NCBI GenBank assembly: GCA_029689965.1
Contig: CP121450.1
Span: 1,798,001-1,862,000, forward strand
DNA length: 64,000 bases
Direction: 5' to 3'
DNA from: Curtobacterium flaccumfaciens
GTDB taxonomy: Bacteria > Actinomycetota > Actinomycetes > Actinomycetales > Microbacteriaceae
Shown: positions 17,460-26,990 of the stretch, in pieces
How positions within the stretch are numbered: the stretch's first letter is position 1
Layout: each line of letters starts with the position of its first letter
The notes under the pieces: model-generated
Told to the model about the DNA's origin: nothing
The model's database searches: none
Seen by the model: only the letters and a program-made list of their open reading frames with translations
Position numbers and translations under genes: made by a program

Positions 17460-19168
17460 GTCCCCGCGGTGGCGGCCGGACCCGGACCGCGGGGTCCCGT
17501 GTCACCGGAGCCCTCTCCGGGGCCGGGGTGAGCGTCGGATCGGTGCCGGACGCGCGGTCGATCCGTGCCGACGCACTCGCCCGCGGCGGTGCGCTGCCCG
17601 AACCGCCGCCGACCCGGACGATCGTGCTGTGGTGCCCGGACTGGCCGGTGATCGCCGCCGCCCGCGCCGCCGGGGAACCCCCTGAGCGGCCGTTCGCGCT
17701 CGTGGTGAAGGGGCAGGTGTACGCCAGCTCGGCGAGCGCCCGGCGGCACGGGGTGGTCCGGGGGCTCCGCGTGCGCGAGGCACAGGCGCGCTGTCCCGAG
17801 CTCGTGGTGCAGCCCTACGACGACGCCCTCGACCACCGGGCGTTCGAACCGGTCATCCGTGCGGTCGAGGCAGCCGTCCCCGGGGTCGAGGTCCTCCGCC
17901 CGGGCACCCTCGCGCTGCGCTCCCGGGGCCCGGCCCGGTACTACGGCGGGGAGCGTGCCGCCGCGGCCACCCTCTCAGGGCTCGCGGCCGACCACGGCGC
18001 TCCCCGGGTCCGGGCCGGGGTCGCCGACACCCCCTTCGCGGCCGAGCAGGCCGCACGCGTCCGTCCCGCACGCCCGGGGAACGTGTCCGGATCGTGCCCG
18101 TGGGCGGATCGGCGCCGTTCCTGTCCGGGCTGCCCGTCGGGGTGCTCGGCGACCCCGACCTCGCGATGCTGCTCGGACGGCTCGGCATCCAGACCCTGGG
18201 GGAGTTCGCCGCGCTCAGCGACGAGCAGGTGCGCGACCGGTTCGGACCCGGCGGCGCGTTCCTGCACCGGCTCGCCGGCGGTCGTGACCCGCGCGAGGTC
18301 GCCGCACGACCGGTGCCGCCGGAGCTCCGGGTCGAGGCCGCGTTCGAACCCCCGCTCGACCGTGCCGACCAGGTCGCGTTCGCGTTCCGACGCTCCGCCG
18401 ACGACTTCGCCGCACGGCTCCGGGCAGCGGGGCTCGTCGCCACCACGATCCGGGTCGGCATCGTCGACGAACGGGACATCCTGCTCGAACGCACGTGGGT
18501 GCACCCCCGGTGGTTCGACGCCGCCGACGTGGTCGACCGGGTGCGTTGGCAACTCGCCGGCGGGGTCGACCCGACCGGGCTCGAGGCACCCGTCGTCCAG
18601 GTGGTGCTCGAACCCGTCGCGGTGGACGACACGGCGAACCACGAGCGGGGGCTCTGGGGAACCGGCCCCGACGAGCGTGTCCACCACGGACTCGCCCGTG
18701 TCCAGGGGCTCGTCGGGCACGACGGGGTGGTCACACCCCGCATCGGTGGCGGACGCACCCTGGCGGAACGGGTCGTGCTGGTGCCCTGGGCGATGCTCCG
18801 GTCGGCGGCGAGCGCGCCCTGGCGACCGTCCGCGACCGCCCGTGGCCCGGCAAGCTGCCCGGGCCGCCTCCGGCGACCGTGCTCGAGCGTCCACGTCCGG
18901 TGGACGTCGTCTCCGTCGACGGCGGCACCGTCGACGTCGACGACCGCGGTGTCCTCACCGGGCACCCGAGCGGTTCCGGGCCGAGGGGGAGCGCGGCGGC
19001 CGGTTCGGCTCCGTGACCGCGTGGGCCGGCCCGTGGCCGCTCGTCGTCCGCTGGTGGGAGGCCGGCGGCCGGCGGCTCCACCGGCTGCAGCTCGTCGACG
19101 CCGAGGGACACGCGTGGTACCTGGTGCTCGCCGACCACCGGTGGTGGGCCGAGGCGGTGGCGACGTGA
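17456..19168 (+). CDS. imuB: ImuB, inactive Y-family DNA polymerase homolog, three apparent frameshifts
   Basis: About 570 residues. The Y-family fold is seen in TIVLWCPDWPVIAAARAAG, VYASSASARRHGVVRGLRVREAQARCPEL, VEVLRPGTLALRSRGPARYYGGE, GLPVGVLGDPDLAMLLGRLGIQTLGEFAAL and VEAAFEPPLDRADQVAFAFRR. The first conserved acidic site reads CPDWP where active enzymes have FFA(S/Y)VE, and the paired D-E catalytic motif is absent, as in mycobacterial ImuB, which acts as a scaffold for DnaE2 and the sliding clamp. The C-terminus ends LVLADHRWWAEAVAT. Frame changes are near 18070, 18800 and 18965. Its start overlaps the imuA stop; dnaE2 follows. Confidence 0.88.
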   Translation: MSPRGGGRTRTAGSRVTGALSGAGVSVGSVPDARSIRADALARGGALPEPPPTRTIVLWCPDWPVIAAARAAGEPPERPFALVVKGQVYASSASARRHGVVRGLRVREAQARCPELVVQPYDDALDHRAFEPVIRAVEAAVPGVEVLRPGTLALRSRGPARYYGGERAAAATLSGLAADHGAPRVRAGVADTPFAAEQAARVRPARPGNVSGSCPWADRRRSCPGCPSGCSATPTSRCCSDGSASRPWGSSPRSATSRCATGSDPAARSCTGSPAVVTRARSPHDRCRRSSGSRPRSNPRSTVPTRSRSRSDAPPTTSPHGSGQRGSSPPRSGSASSTNGTSCSNARGCTPGGSTPPTWSTGCVGNSPAGSTRPGSRHPSSRWCSNPSRWTTRRTTSGGSGEPAPTSVSTTDSPVSRGSSGTTGWSHPASVADAPWRNGSCWCPGRCSGRRRARPGDRPRPPVARQAARAASGDRARASTSGGRRLRRRRHRRRRRPRCPHRAPERFRAEGERGGRFGSVTAWAGPWPLVVRWWEAGGRRLHRLQLVDAEGHAWYLVLADHRWWAEAVAT

Positions 19169-19212
19169 ACACCCCGCCGGGTGACGTGCGCGCGGGGACG
19201 GGCGGGCGCTGA
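19165..19212 (+). CDS. Possible 15-codon coupling ORF between imuB and dnaE2
   Basis: GTG at 19165 overlaps the imuB stop (GTGA) and its own TGA at 19210-19212 overlaps the dnaE2 ATG (TGATG). It would encode only VNTPPGDVRAGTGGR. It may simply let ribosomes step from imuB to dnaE2 rather than make a useful peptide. With so many indels nearby, an alternative is that imuB really continues through here. Confidence 0.35.
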   Translation: MNTPPGDVRAGTGGR

Positions 19213-22200
19213 TGGGCTACAGCAACCCACCCATCCCGTGGTCGCAGTTCGAACGCGCCCTGTCCGACAAGCGGAGCCCGGGCAGCACGCACGACGGTGA
19301 CGGCGGCGACAGCCCCGCGTGGTCGCGCAAACGCGAGCCCTACGCGCCGACGCCCCGCCCCCGCCGGCGACCGGCGACGGGGACGGCGACGGGCCCGTCG
19401 TTCCGTACGCGGAGCTGCACGCGCACTCCACGTTCAGCTTCCTCGACGGGGCGAGCGGGCCGGAGCACCTCTTCGAAGAGGCAGCACGGCTGCACCTGCA
19501 CGGACTCGCGCTCACCGACCACGACGGCTTCTACGGTGCCGCGCGGATGGCCGAGGTGGCCGAGGCGTACCCGGCCATCGCCACCGTGTACGGCACCGAA
19601 CTGTCCCTCGGCCTGACCGAACCGCAGAACGGCGTGCCCGACCCCGAGGGGACGCACCTGCTGCTGCTCGCGGACGGACAGGAGGGCTACCGTCGGCTCG
19701 CCGGAGCCGTGACCCACGCCCACTTGGCCGCCGGTGCCGAGAAGGGCCGACCTCGGTACGACCTCGACGACCTCGCAGCGCGGTCCGACGGGCACTGGCG
19801 GGTCCTCACGGGGTGCCGGAAGGGCGCCGTCCGGCAGGCGCTCGAGCTCGGTGGCGAGCCCGCCGCCGAGACCGCCCTGCGCGCCCTGCTCGACCGGTTC
19901 GGCACGACCGGCGTCGTCGTCGAGCTCATCGACCACGGCGACCCGATGGACACCGCGCGGAACGACGCCCTCGCCGCCCTCGCCGCGAAGCACGCGCTGC
20001 CGACCGTCGCCACGGGGAACGTGCACTACGCGACCCCCGACCGGTTCCCGGTGGCGACGGCGCTCGCCGCGGTCCGGGCACGGCGGAGCCTCGACGAGAT
20101 CGACGGGTGGCTGCCGGCCGCCCCCACCGCGCACCTGCGGTCCGGGGTCGAGATGGCGCGGCGGTTCGCGCGCTACCCGGGGGCCGTCGAGCACAGTGTG
20201 GAACTCGCCGACGAGCTCGGGTTCCGGCTGAGGACGGTCAAGCCCGGGCTGCCGGACATCGACGTCCCCGCGGGGCACACCACGATGTCCTGGCTCCGGG
20301 AGCTCACCTGGCGCGGTGCCCGCCGGTTCTACCCGGGCAGTGCCGACGGCGTGGACCCGCAGAAGCGCGAACGCATCGAACGGGAGCTCTCGGTGATCGA
20401 GGACAAGGACTTCCCCGGCTACTTCCTCATCGTGCGGGACATGGTGCACTACGCCCGCGGTCGTGGCATCCTCTGCCAGGGGCGCGGGTCCGCGGCGAAC
20501 TCGGCGGTCTGCTACCTGCTCGAGATCACGGCGGTGGACTCGATCCGCTACGGGCTGCCGTTCGAACGGTTCCTGTCGGCGATGCGCGACGAGGAGCCCG
20601 ACATCGACGTCGACTTCGACTCCGACCGGCGCGAAGAGGTCATCCAGTACGTCTACGAGAAGTACGGTCGGTTCAACGCCGCCCAGGTCGCGAACGTCAT
20701 CACCTACCGGCCGAAGGGCGCTGTGCGGGACATGGCGAAGGCGCTCGGTCACAGCCCGGGGCAGCAGGACGCCTGGTCGAAGCAGGTCGAGCGGTGGGGG
20801 TCGGTGACGGAGAGTCAGGACCACGACATCCCCGACACCGTGGTGGACCTGGCGCAGCAGGTGCTCGGGTTCCCGCGGCACCTCGGCATCCACTCCGGCG
20901 GCATGGTGCTCACCGACCGCCCCGTCGGCGAGGTCGTGCCGATCGAGCACGCCCGCATGGACGGCCGCACGGTGCTGCAGTGGGACAAGGACGACTGCGC
21001 GTACATGGGGCTCGTGAAGTTCGACATGCTCGGGCTGGGCATGCTCGCCGCCCTGCAGTACGCGTTCGACCTCGCCGACGAGCACTGCGGGGAACGCTGG
21101 GACATGCACTCGATCCCGAAGGAGGAACAGGGCGTCTACGACCAGCTGTGCCGGGCGGACACCATCGGGGTGTTCCAGGTGGAGTCCCGAGCGCAGATGG
21201 GCACGTTGCCCAGACTGCTGCCACGACGGTTCTACGACCTCGTGATCGAGGTCGCCCTGGTGCGGCCCGGTCCGATCCAGGGCGGTGCGGTCCACCCGTA
21301 CATCCGCCGGCGCACGGGGGAGGAACCGATCATGTACCTCCACCCGTCCCTGGAGCCGGTGCTCGAGCGGACCCTCGGCGTGCCGCTGTTCCAGGAGCAG
21401 CTTATGCAGATGGCGATCGCGGTGGGCGGTTGCTCGGGGACGACGCCGATCTGCTCCGTCGCGCGATGGGGTCGAAGCGCGGGCACGAGAAGATCGACCG
21501 GCTCCGCGAGAAGCTTCTACGCGGGCATGGCGGCGAACGGGATCCACGGTGCGGACGCCGACGCCATCTACGCGAAGATCCAGGCGTTCGCGAACTTCGG
21601 CTTCGCGGAGAGCCACTCGATCAGCTTCGCGCTCGTCGTCTACGCGAGTGCGTGGATGCGGCTGCACTACCCGGGAGCGTTCCTGGCGGCGCTGCTCCGC
21701 GCCCAGCCGATGGGGTTCTACTCCCCGCAGACCCTCGTCGCCGATGCGCGCCGGCACGGGGTGCGGGTGCTGCGTCCGGACATCTTGCGGTCCGGCGTGG
21801 ACGCCACGCTGGAACCGCTGGACACGGACGGTCCGGCAGGCGCCCAGGCGGATGATCCGGCAGGCGGCCCGGCGGACGGCCCGGCAGGCGGCCCGGCGGA
21901 CGGTCACGTCCACGGGCCTGGAGGCACGCAGCGCCACCGCGCGACAGGTCACGACGACTGCCTGGCCGAGGAGCAACCAGCCGTGCTGCCGTTCGACAGG
22001 GAAGCTCCCGACGACACTGCGCGGCACCGTCGGGACGGCGCCTTCGGGGTGCGGCTCGGCCTGGCCGAGGTCTCGTCGCTCGGACGGAAGAGCGCCGAGA
22101 GGATCGTCGCCGAGCGGGACGCCCACGGAGCGTTCACCGACATGTCCGACCTCGCCCGACGGGTCGGCCTGACCACGGCGCAGCTCGAGGCGCTCGCCGC

Positions 22201-22744
22201 CGCCGACGCCTTCGCCGCGCTCGGGGTCGACCGGCGTGGCGGGATGTGGTCCGCCGCCCAGGCCGCCGCCGAGCGTCCCGACCAGCTGCCGGACACCCAG
22301 GTGACGGTGCAGCCGCCGCTGTTCGGGCAGATGACCAGCGGCGACGTCCTCATCGCGGACATGTGGTCCACGGGGATGACGACCGACGACCACCCCGTGC
22401 GGCACGTCCGTGACGGGTTGGTCGCGCGGGGGTGCTCAGCGTGCAGGACACCGCGACGGCGGAGACCGGGCGACGGGTCGAGATCGGCGGGATCGTGACG
22501 CACCGGCAGCGCCCGGCGACGGCGTCGGGCATCACGTTCATGAACGTCGAGGACGAGACCGGGCTGGTGAACGTGATCTGCAGCGTCGGGGTGTGGGGAC
22601 GCTACCGCCGGGTCGCGCGGGAGGCTCCGGCGGTCATCGTGCGGGGATCCTCGAGCGTTCACCGGACGGGTCGTGAACCTGGTGGCCGATCGGATCGAGC
22701 ACCTGTCCCTGTCCGTGCGCACACGGTCGAGGGACTTCCAGTGA
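19212..22744 (+). CDS. dnaE2: Error-prone DNA polymerase DnaE2, about six apparent frameshifts
   Basis: C-family polymerase alpha subunit for SOS-induced translesion synthesis, about 1178 residues. The PHP domain opens YAELHAHSTFSFLDGAS with LALTDHDGFYG. The palm carries GILCQGRGSAANSAVCYLL and the catalytic aspartates in EEPDIDVDFDSDRREEV, then the fingers block GPIQGGAVHPYIRRR and GIHSGGMVLTD. A C-terminal OB fold is seen in GITFMNVEDETGLVNV. Context (imuA-imuB) and the short length distinguish it from the replicative DnaE1. A Gly/Ala/Asp-rich repeat insert lies near 21833-21930. Frame breaks are near 19365, 21430, 21515, 22425, 22645 and 22665. It starts by TGATG overlap and ends 16 bases before the convergent histidine kinase gene. 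Confidence 0.93.
21833..21930 (+). repeat. In-frame repeat insert in dnaE2 ending in a family A half-arm
   Basis: CCGGCAGGCGGCCCGGCGGA units repeat three to four times and encode a Gly-Pro-Ala-Asp run between the HhH region and the C-terminal part of DnaE2. Directly after it (21915-21928) is GGCCTGGAGGCACG, identical to the left arm of the intergenic family A palindrome, without its right arm. Confidence 0.8.
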
Positions 22745-22760
22745 GGCCCTCCTGCGCTGC

Positions 22761-24204
22761 CTACTCCACAGCCGGGATGCGGACGGTGACCTCGAGGCCA
22801 CCCGAGCGGACGTTGCGCAGCGAGGCGGTGCCACCGGCCCGCTCCGCCACGGCCCGCACGATGGCGAGCCCGAGCCCGGAACCGCCGGGCAACGGGATCC
22901 CGCCGGTGGACGGGTCCGGGTTCGGGCGCGACTTCCGGGCCTCGTCCGGCCGGGTGAAGCGGTCGAAGGCGACGGGGATGAAGGACTCGGGGACGCCGGG
23001 ACCGTCGTCGGTGATCTGCAGGACGCCCTCGTCGCCCACGCTCCGCCACGAGACGAAGATGCCGCCGCCGCGGGGAAGCGCGGACACCGCGTTGCCGGCG
23101 ATGTTCGTGACGAGCTGCGCCATCCCTCCGGTGTCGAGCCGGTACCGCGGTTCCACGGTGCCCCGCCGATGCCTGGTCCGGAACCACCGACGGCGACGGG
23201 GACTCCAGGTCGAAGTCGACGGTGACGTCCTTCGCCGATGCGATCAGCCTGACGCGGTCGACGGCGGCCATCACCTCGTCGCCGAGATCGGACCAACCGG
23301 TGGTGGTCTGCCCGGCACCGTCCTGCTCGCGTCGCTCCGACTCCTCGATGCGGGACAGCGCGAGGAGGTCGTTCGCCAAGCGGGACAGCCGGGCGACGCT
23401 GAGCTTCGCACGCTCGATGTGGGCGGCGAGGGCAGCGGCGTCCTCCCCGTCGAGCGAGGCGAGGTCGAGCTGGGTCGTCAGGATCGCCAGGGGCGTCCGG
23501 AGCTCGTGGCTCGCGTCCGAGACCATCTGGCGCTCACGTTCGGTCGCCTGGCGCGTGCGGGCGAGGAAGGCGTTGAGGGTGGTCGCCAGGGAGGCCAGCT
23601 CGTCCTGCGCGGGCCCGACCGGCAGCTCGGCCCGTTCGGGTGCGACGGACAGGCGTTCGGCCTCGCGACGCATCCGGTTCACGGGGCGCAGTGCGGCGGT
23701 CGCGAGTGCCCACGACGCGATGCCGAACGCGACGAGGATGGCGAGGCCGGTGAGCGAGAGCGTCGACGTCAGGTCGTCGACGACGATGGCCTCGGCCTGC
23801 GAGTTGCGTGCTGCGACGACGGTCCAGCGTCCGGCACGGTTCACCGGGTGCTCGACGACGACGCGGTACTCCGACCCGGAGACCCGGATGACCGAGGTGC
23901 CGGCCTTCGTGGACGTCAGGCTGCCGAGGGCTCGCTCCACCCGAGGCGGCATGGTCGACAGCGCGATGTCGCCGGACGGAGACACCACGGCGACGAGCTG
24001 CGCGTTGCCGGGCGGCGACAGGTCCGGGTCGCTGTCGACCTCGAGCGTCGCGACGTACGGGTCCGCATCGGCGTCGAGCAGCGTGCGGGTGGCGCTCGCG
24101 ACGACGCTGACGACCTGGAACCGCATGACGAGCACGAGCAGGACGATCACCACCGCTGCGATCGCCGTGGAGCCGATGGTGATGCGTGCCCGGAGCGAGA
24201 GCAT
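22761..24204 (-). CDS. Sensor histidine kinase, one apparent frameshift
   Basis: About 481 residues. A first transmembrane helix (STAIAAVVIVLLVLVMRF) leads to an extracytoplasmic sensor domain of about 120 residues, then a second helix (LTGLAILVAFGIASWALAT) and a HAMP-like linker with NRMRREAERLS. The phosphoacceptor H-box is VSDASHELRTPLAIL. The ATP-binding domain has an N box (NIAGNAVSALPRGG), G1 DDGPGVP and G2 GGSGLGLAIVRAVAE. The frame changes near 23160. The start may be further upstream, because the frame continues open (LIRPLRMLSLRARITIG) to the end of the regulator gene. It is the downstream partner of the response regulator. The signal is unknown. Confidence 0.9.
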
Positions 24205-24238
24205 CCGCAGCGGGCGGATCAGCCCCGCCCGGAACCGG

Positions 24239-24915
24239 TCACGCCCCGAGCAGGTCGAGCCGGTAGCCGCGACCGCGCACGGTCGAGATCGCGACGGTGG
24301 CCTCGTGCGAGGTCAGCTTCTTCCGGAGGTACGAGATGTACTGCTCGACGACGTTCGGGTCGACGTGCTGCGAACCGTCCCAGACCTCCTCGAGGATCTT
24401 CGGTCGGTCGACCACGGTGCCGACGGAGCGCGCGAGCAGCCGCAGGAGCGCGAACTCGGTGGGGCTCACGGCGACCCGCTGGCCCTTGATGGCGACGCGG
24501 CGGGCCTCGGAGTCGATGGCGACGTCGCCCACCTCGATCGTGCGCGGCGCACCAGCGGACTCCCGGCGGCCGAGCGCGCGGAGGCGGGCGGTGAGCTCGG
24601 CGAACGCGAACGGCTTCGTGAGGTAGTCGTCGGCTCCGGCGTCGAGGCCGAAGACACGGTCGTCGACGGCGTCCCGCGCGGTCACGAGGAGGATCCGCAC
24701 GGGTCCTCACGCTCACGGATGCGCCGGGCGAGCTCGAAGCCGGACATCCCGGGCATCATGACGTCCACGACGGCGAGGTCGAACGCCTGGTCGCCGAGAG
24801 CGATGAGCGCCTCGACCCCGTTCTCGACCGCGGTGACGCGGTACCCCTCAGCGGCGAGACCCCGCTCCATGAGCGCACGCATCTCGTCATCGTCCTCGAC
24901 CACCAACAGGCGCAT
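24239..24915 (-). CDS. OmpR/PhoB-family response regulator, one apparent frameshift
   Basis: About 225 residues. The receiver domain starts MRLLVVEDDDEMRALMERGL with the acidic pocket, the phosphoacceptor Asp in LAVVDVMMPGMSG, and the conserved Lys in DDYLTKPFAF. The winged-helix DNA-binding domain reads SPTEFALLRLLARSVGTVVD, VWDGSQHVDPNVVEQYISYL and VRGRGYRLD. The frame changes near 24695. It lies directly upstream of the histidine kinase on the same strand and is divergent, across about 200 bases, from a small hypothetical gene. Confidence 0.92.
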
Positions 24916-25121
24916 AGCGACCTCCTCGGACCCATGGTTGCATCGAACCGGCCAGGGATGGGCCTTGCTCCGCCGATCTCGCTGAATCTCGTCACAGTCA
25001 TGCGGTGCGTCGGGCAGAACGGTCTGTCCCTCGTTCGTGGGACATGAGGACTTCTTGCTTCCTTGCTAGGCTCACGCACCGGACGAGGCGTGCCCGACGC
25101 TTGTCCGCAGTGGGGGACACC

Positions 25122-25430
25122 GTGAACGACTCGTGGGAACACCCGGCTCTCGTCCGGCTGCGCGCGGAACTCGACGCCGCGTGGAAGGGCATCGGCGTGC
25201 TCGGCGACATGGAGGACGTCTCACGCGACCGCGTCGTCGCCGAGCTCCGTGCAGCCGTCCCGGACGTCGCGAGCCGTGCCGCCCGCGCTGCGGGAGCGGA
25301 CGCGGTCGTCGCCGAGATCGATCGGTTCGCGCAGGCAGAGGTCGTCTCGGGTGATGCGGCCGTGCCGACCGCGAGCATCTGGGACGACATCGTGCACTCC
25401 GCGGCCGAGGCCGCGTCCGCCGCGCGCTGA
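25122..25430 (+). CDS. Hypothetical protein, predicted helical, 102 aa
   Basis: A short intact ORF with Ala/Val/Arg/Asp-rich amphipathic stretches (LVRLRAELDAAWKGIGVLGDM, VVAELRAAVPDVASRAARAAG) and no membrane segment. GTG 25122 is preceded by a purine-rich AGTGGGGGA; GTG 25110 in the same frame is an alternative. TAGGCT near 25070 could be its -10. No family is recognised. A 25-bp-stem family A palindrome and a 19-bp array follow it. Confidence 0.55.
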   Translation: MNDSWEHPALVRLRAELDAAWKGIGVLGDMEDVSRDRVVAELRAAVPDVASRAARAAGADAVVAEIDRFAQAEVVSGDAAVPTASIWDDIVHSAAEAASAAR

Positions 25431-25502
25431 GCGCGACCGCCACGCGACCGTGACGCGCAACGCGGCCGGGCCACGCTGAGCGAGGCCGCTGGACGCGCGA
25501 CT

Positions 25503-25558
25503 GTCTCTCGGCCTGGAGGCGCGGGTCCGGCCCGACCCGCGCCTCCAGGCCGAGAGAC
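25503..25558. repeat. Family A palindrome, complete copy with 25-bp arms
   Basis: Bases 25503-25527 are the exact reverse complement of 25534-25558, separated by a six-base loop. The core arms are CGGCCTGGAGGCGCGGGTC and its complement, extended outward by GTCTCT. This is the best copy of the family. It sits between convergent genes and could end transcription from both sides. Confidence 0.97.
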
Positions 25559-25589
25559 GGGGTTGCCCGCGACGTCGCAGGCGTCCGCC

Positions 25590-25777
25590 GTGCGAGGCGC
25601 CGCTCGCCGCGCGAGGCGCCGCTCGGCGCGCGAGGCGCCGCTCGGCGCGCGAGGCGCCGCTCGGCGCGCGAGGCGCCGCTCGGCGCGCGAGGCGCCGCTC
25701 GGCGCGCGAGGCGCCGTTCGCCGCGCGAGGCGCCGTTCGCCGCGCGAGGCGCCGTTCGCCGCGCCAGGCGCCGCCGG
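25590..25777. repeat. Tandem array of ten 19-bp units
   Basis: Units of GCGCGAGGCGCCGCTCGGC repeat every 19 bases from 25590. Units 2-7 are essentially identical; units 8-10 carry TTCGCC in place of CTCGGC. Each unit contains the palindrome GGCGCC. There is no spacer-repeat structure as in CRISPR. It lies between convergent genes, directly after the family A palindrome. Confidence 0.95.
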
Positions 25778-25870
25778 AAGAGACGGTGTGTCGCGCGACG
25801 AGCGGTGAGTCGCGCACGCGGCGGTGTCCCGAGCCCGCTCGGGAGGGAGACGACGCGGCGGAATCGCGCG

Positions 25871-26982
25871 TCAGTCGTCCTCGCCGAGGAGTTCCTCGCG
25901 CACGCGCCGGATGTCCTCGAGCAGCGCCCGATGAGCACCCAGTGTCGTGAGTTCGGGCGGATCACCTCGAGCGGCGCCGTGAGCGCGGGGCCCGGATCCG
26001 CCTCCGGCACGGACGGCGTGGACCGTCCGGGTCCGGATTGTGTCGACCCGGACGCCGGGACCTCCGACGCCGCCACTCGCGCACTCAGCGCCCGCACGTC
26101 CGCGGCGATCCGCGCGACCTCGGTGGCGATGCTGCCCACCACCGGGTCCGCCCGGAGGTCCGGTGCGGTGTTGTCCTGGATCGCCCGTGTCATTCCGGTC
26201 ACGCGGGTGACGAGGACGCGCAGGTGCTCGGCGACGACGATGTCCTCGTCGAGGACGGTGCGGTGCCGGCCGCCGCGCGGGTTCATCGTGAGGGACTCCC
26301 GGGCGGCCGTGAGCGATGCCTCGGCACGGGCGTGCTGCTGCCGGAGTGCCCGGGCCTGCAGGAGCGCCTCGTGCCATCGATCGGGGTCCCATCCCTCGGT
26401 CAGACCGATCGCGATCCGTTCGAACGCCGCCGCGGTGTCCCGGGCGAGCCGGGCGACGGCGAGGTGCGCGGGACCGAGCAGCACCGGCGGCACGACGACC
26501 GCGTTCACGATGAGGGCCACGATCGCGCCGAGGACCGTCTCGAGGATGCGGTCCGCCGAGTAGTTCGGGGTGACCACGCCGGCCGTGAGCACGAGCATGC
26601 CGCTGATGCCCACCTGGGTCGCCGAGGTGGGGGTCAGCCGGAGCGCCCACGCGATGAGGATCGCGAGCACGATGACGAGGAGCACGACCCACACCGTGTC
26701 CCCGAGGACCAGGTGGAACCCGGTGGCGAGCACGACCCCGAGGACGACCCCGGCGCTCCGCTCGAGGCCCTTCACGAACGACTGGTTGATGCTCGGCTGC
26801 ACGACGAGCAGTGCGGCGATCGCCGCGAAGGTCGGGAACGGACCCTGGATGAGCACCCGGCAGAGCAGCACGGCCGCGACCACCGCGACAGCGGTCTTCA
26901 CGACCTGCAGGAACGGCGTGCGACTGGAGCTGCGGAGACGCGCGACCGGGTTCACGACGACCACGGTAGCCACGGTGCGCAC
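25871..26982 (-). CDS. FUSC-family (aromatic acid exporter-like) membrane protein, one apparent frameshift
   Basis: About 370 residues. Five or six hydrophobic helices fill the first half (VVKTAVAVVAAVLLCRVLI, FAAIAALLVVQPSINQSF, GVVLGVVLATGFHLVLG, VWVVLLVIVLAILIAWAL, ILETVLGAIVALIVNAVVV) with the family motif PTFAAIAALLVVQPS. The second half is a cytoplasmic helical region rich in Arg and Ala. Related proteins are putative exporters of aromatic acids. The end LLEDIRRVREELLGEDD is in another frame after a break near 25955. Several in-frame GTG codons (26982, 26973, 26964, 26955) could be the start. The divergent phosphotransferase begins at 26991, so there is no room for two promoters unless one start lies further in. 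Confidence 0.8.
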
Positions 26983-26990
26983 GCCGAGCC

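Noticed and set aside
19340..22405. Minus-strand open frame of 1021 codons
   Set aside because: It is exactly antisense to dnaE2, is very rich in Arg, Val, His and Gly, and shows no domain. Long antisense frames are expected at this base composition.
25590..25777. Tandem array as a CRISPR
   Set aside because: The units abut with no unique spacers, and no cas gene is in the window. The same applies to the arrays at 5.4 and 28.3 kb.
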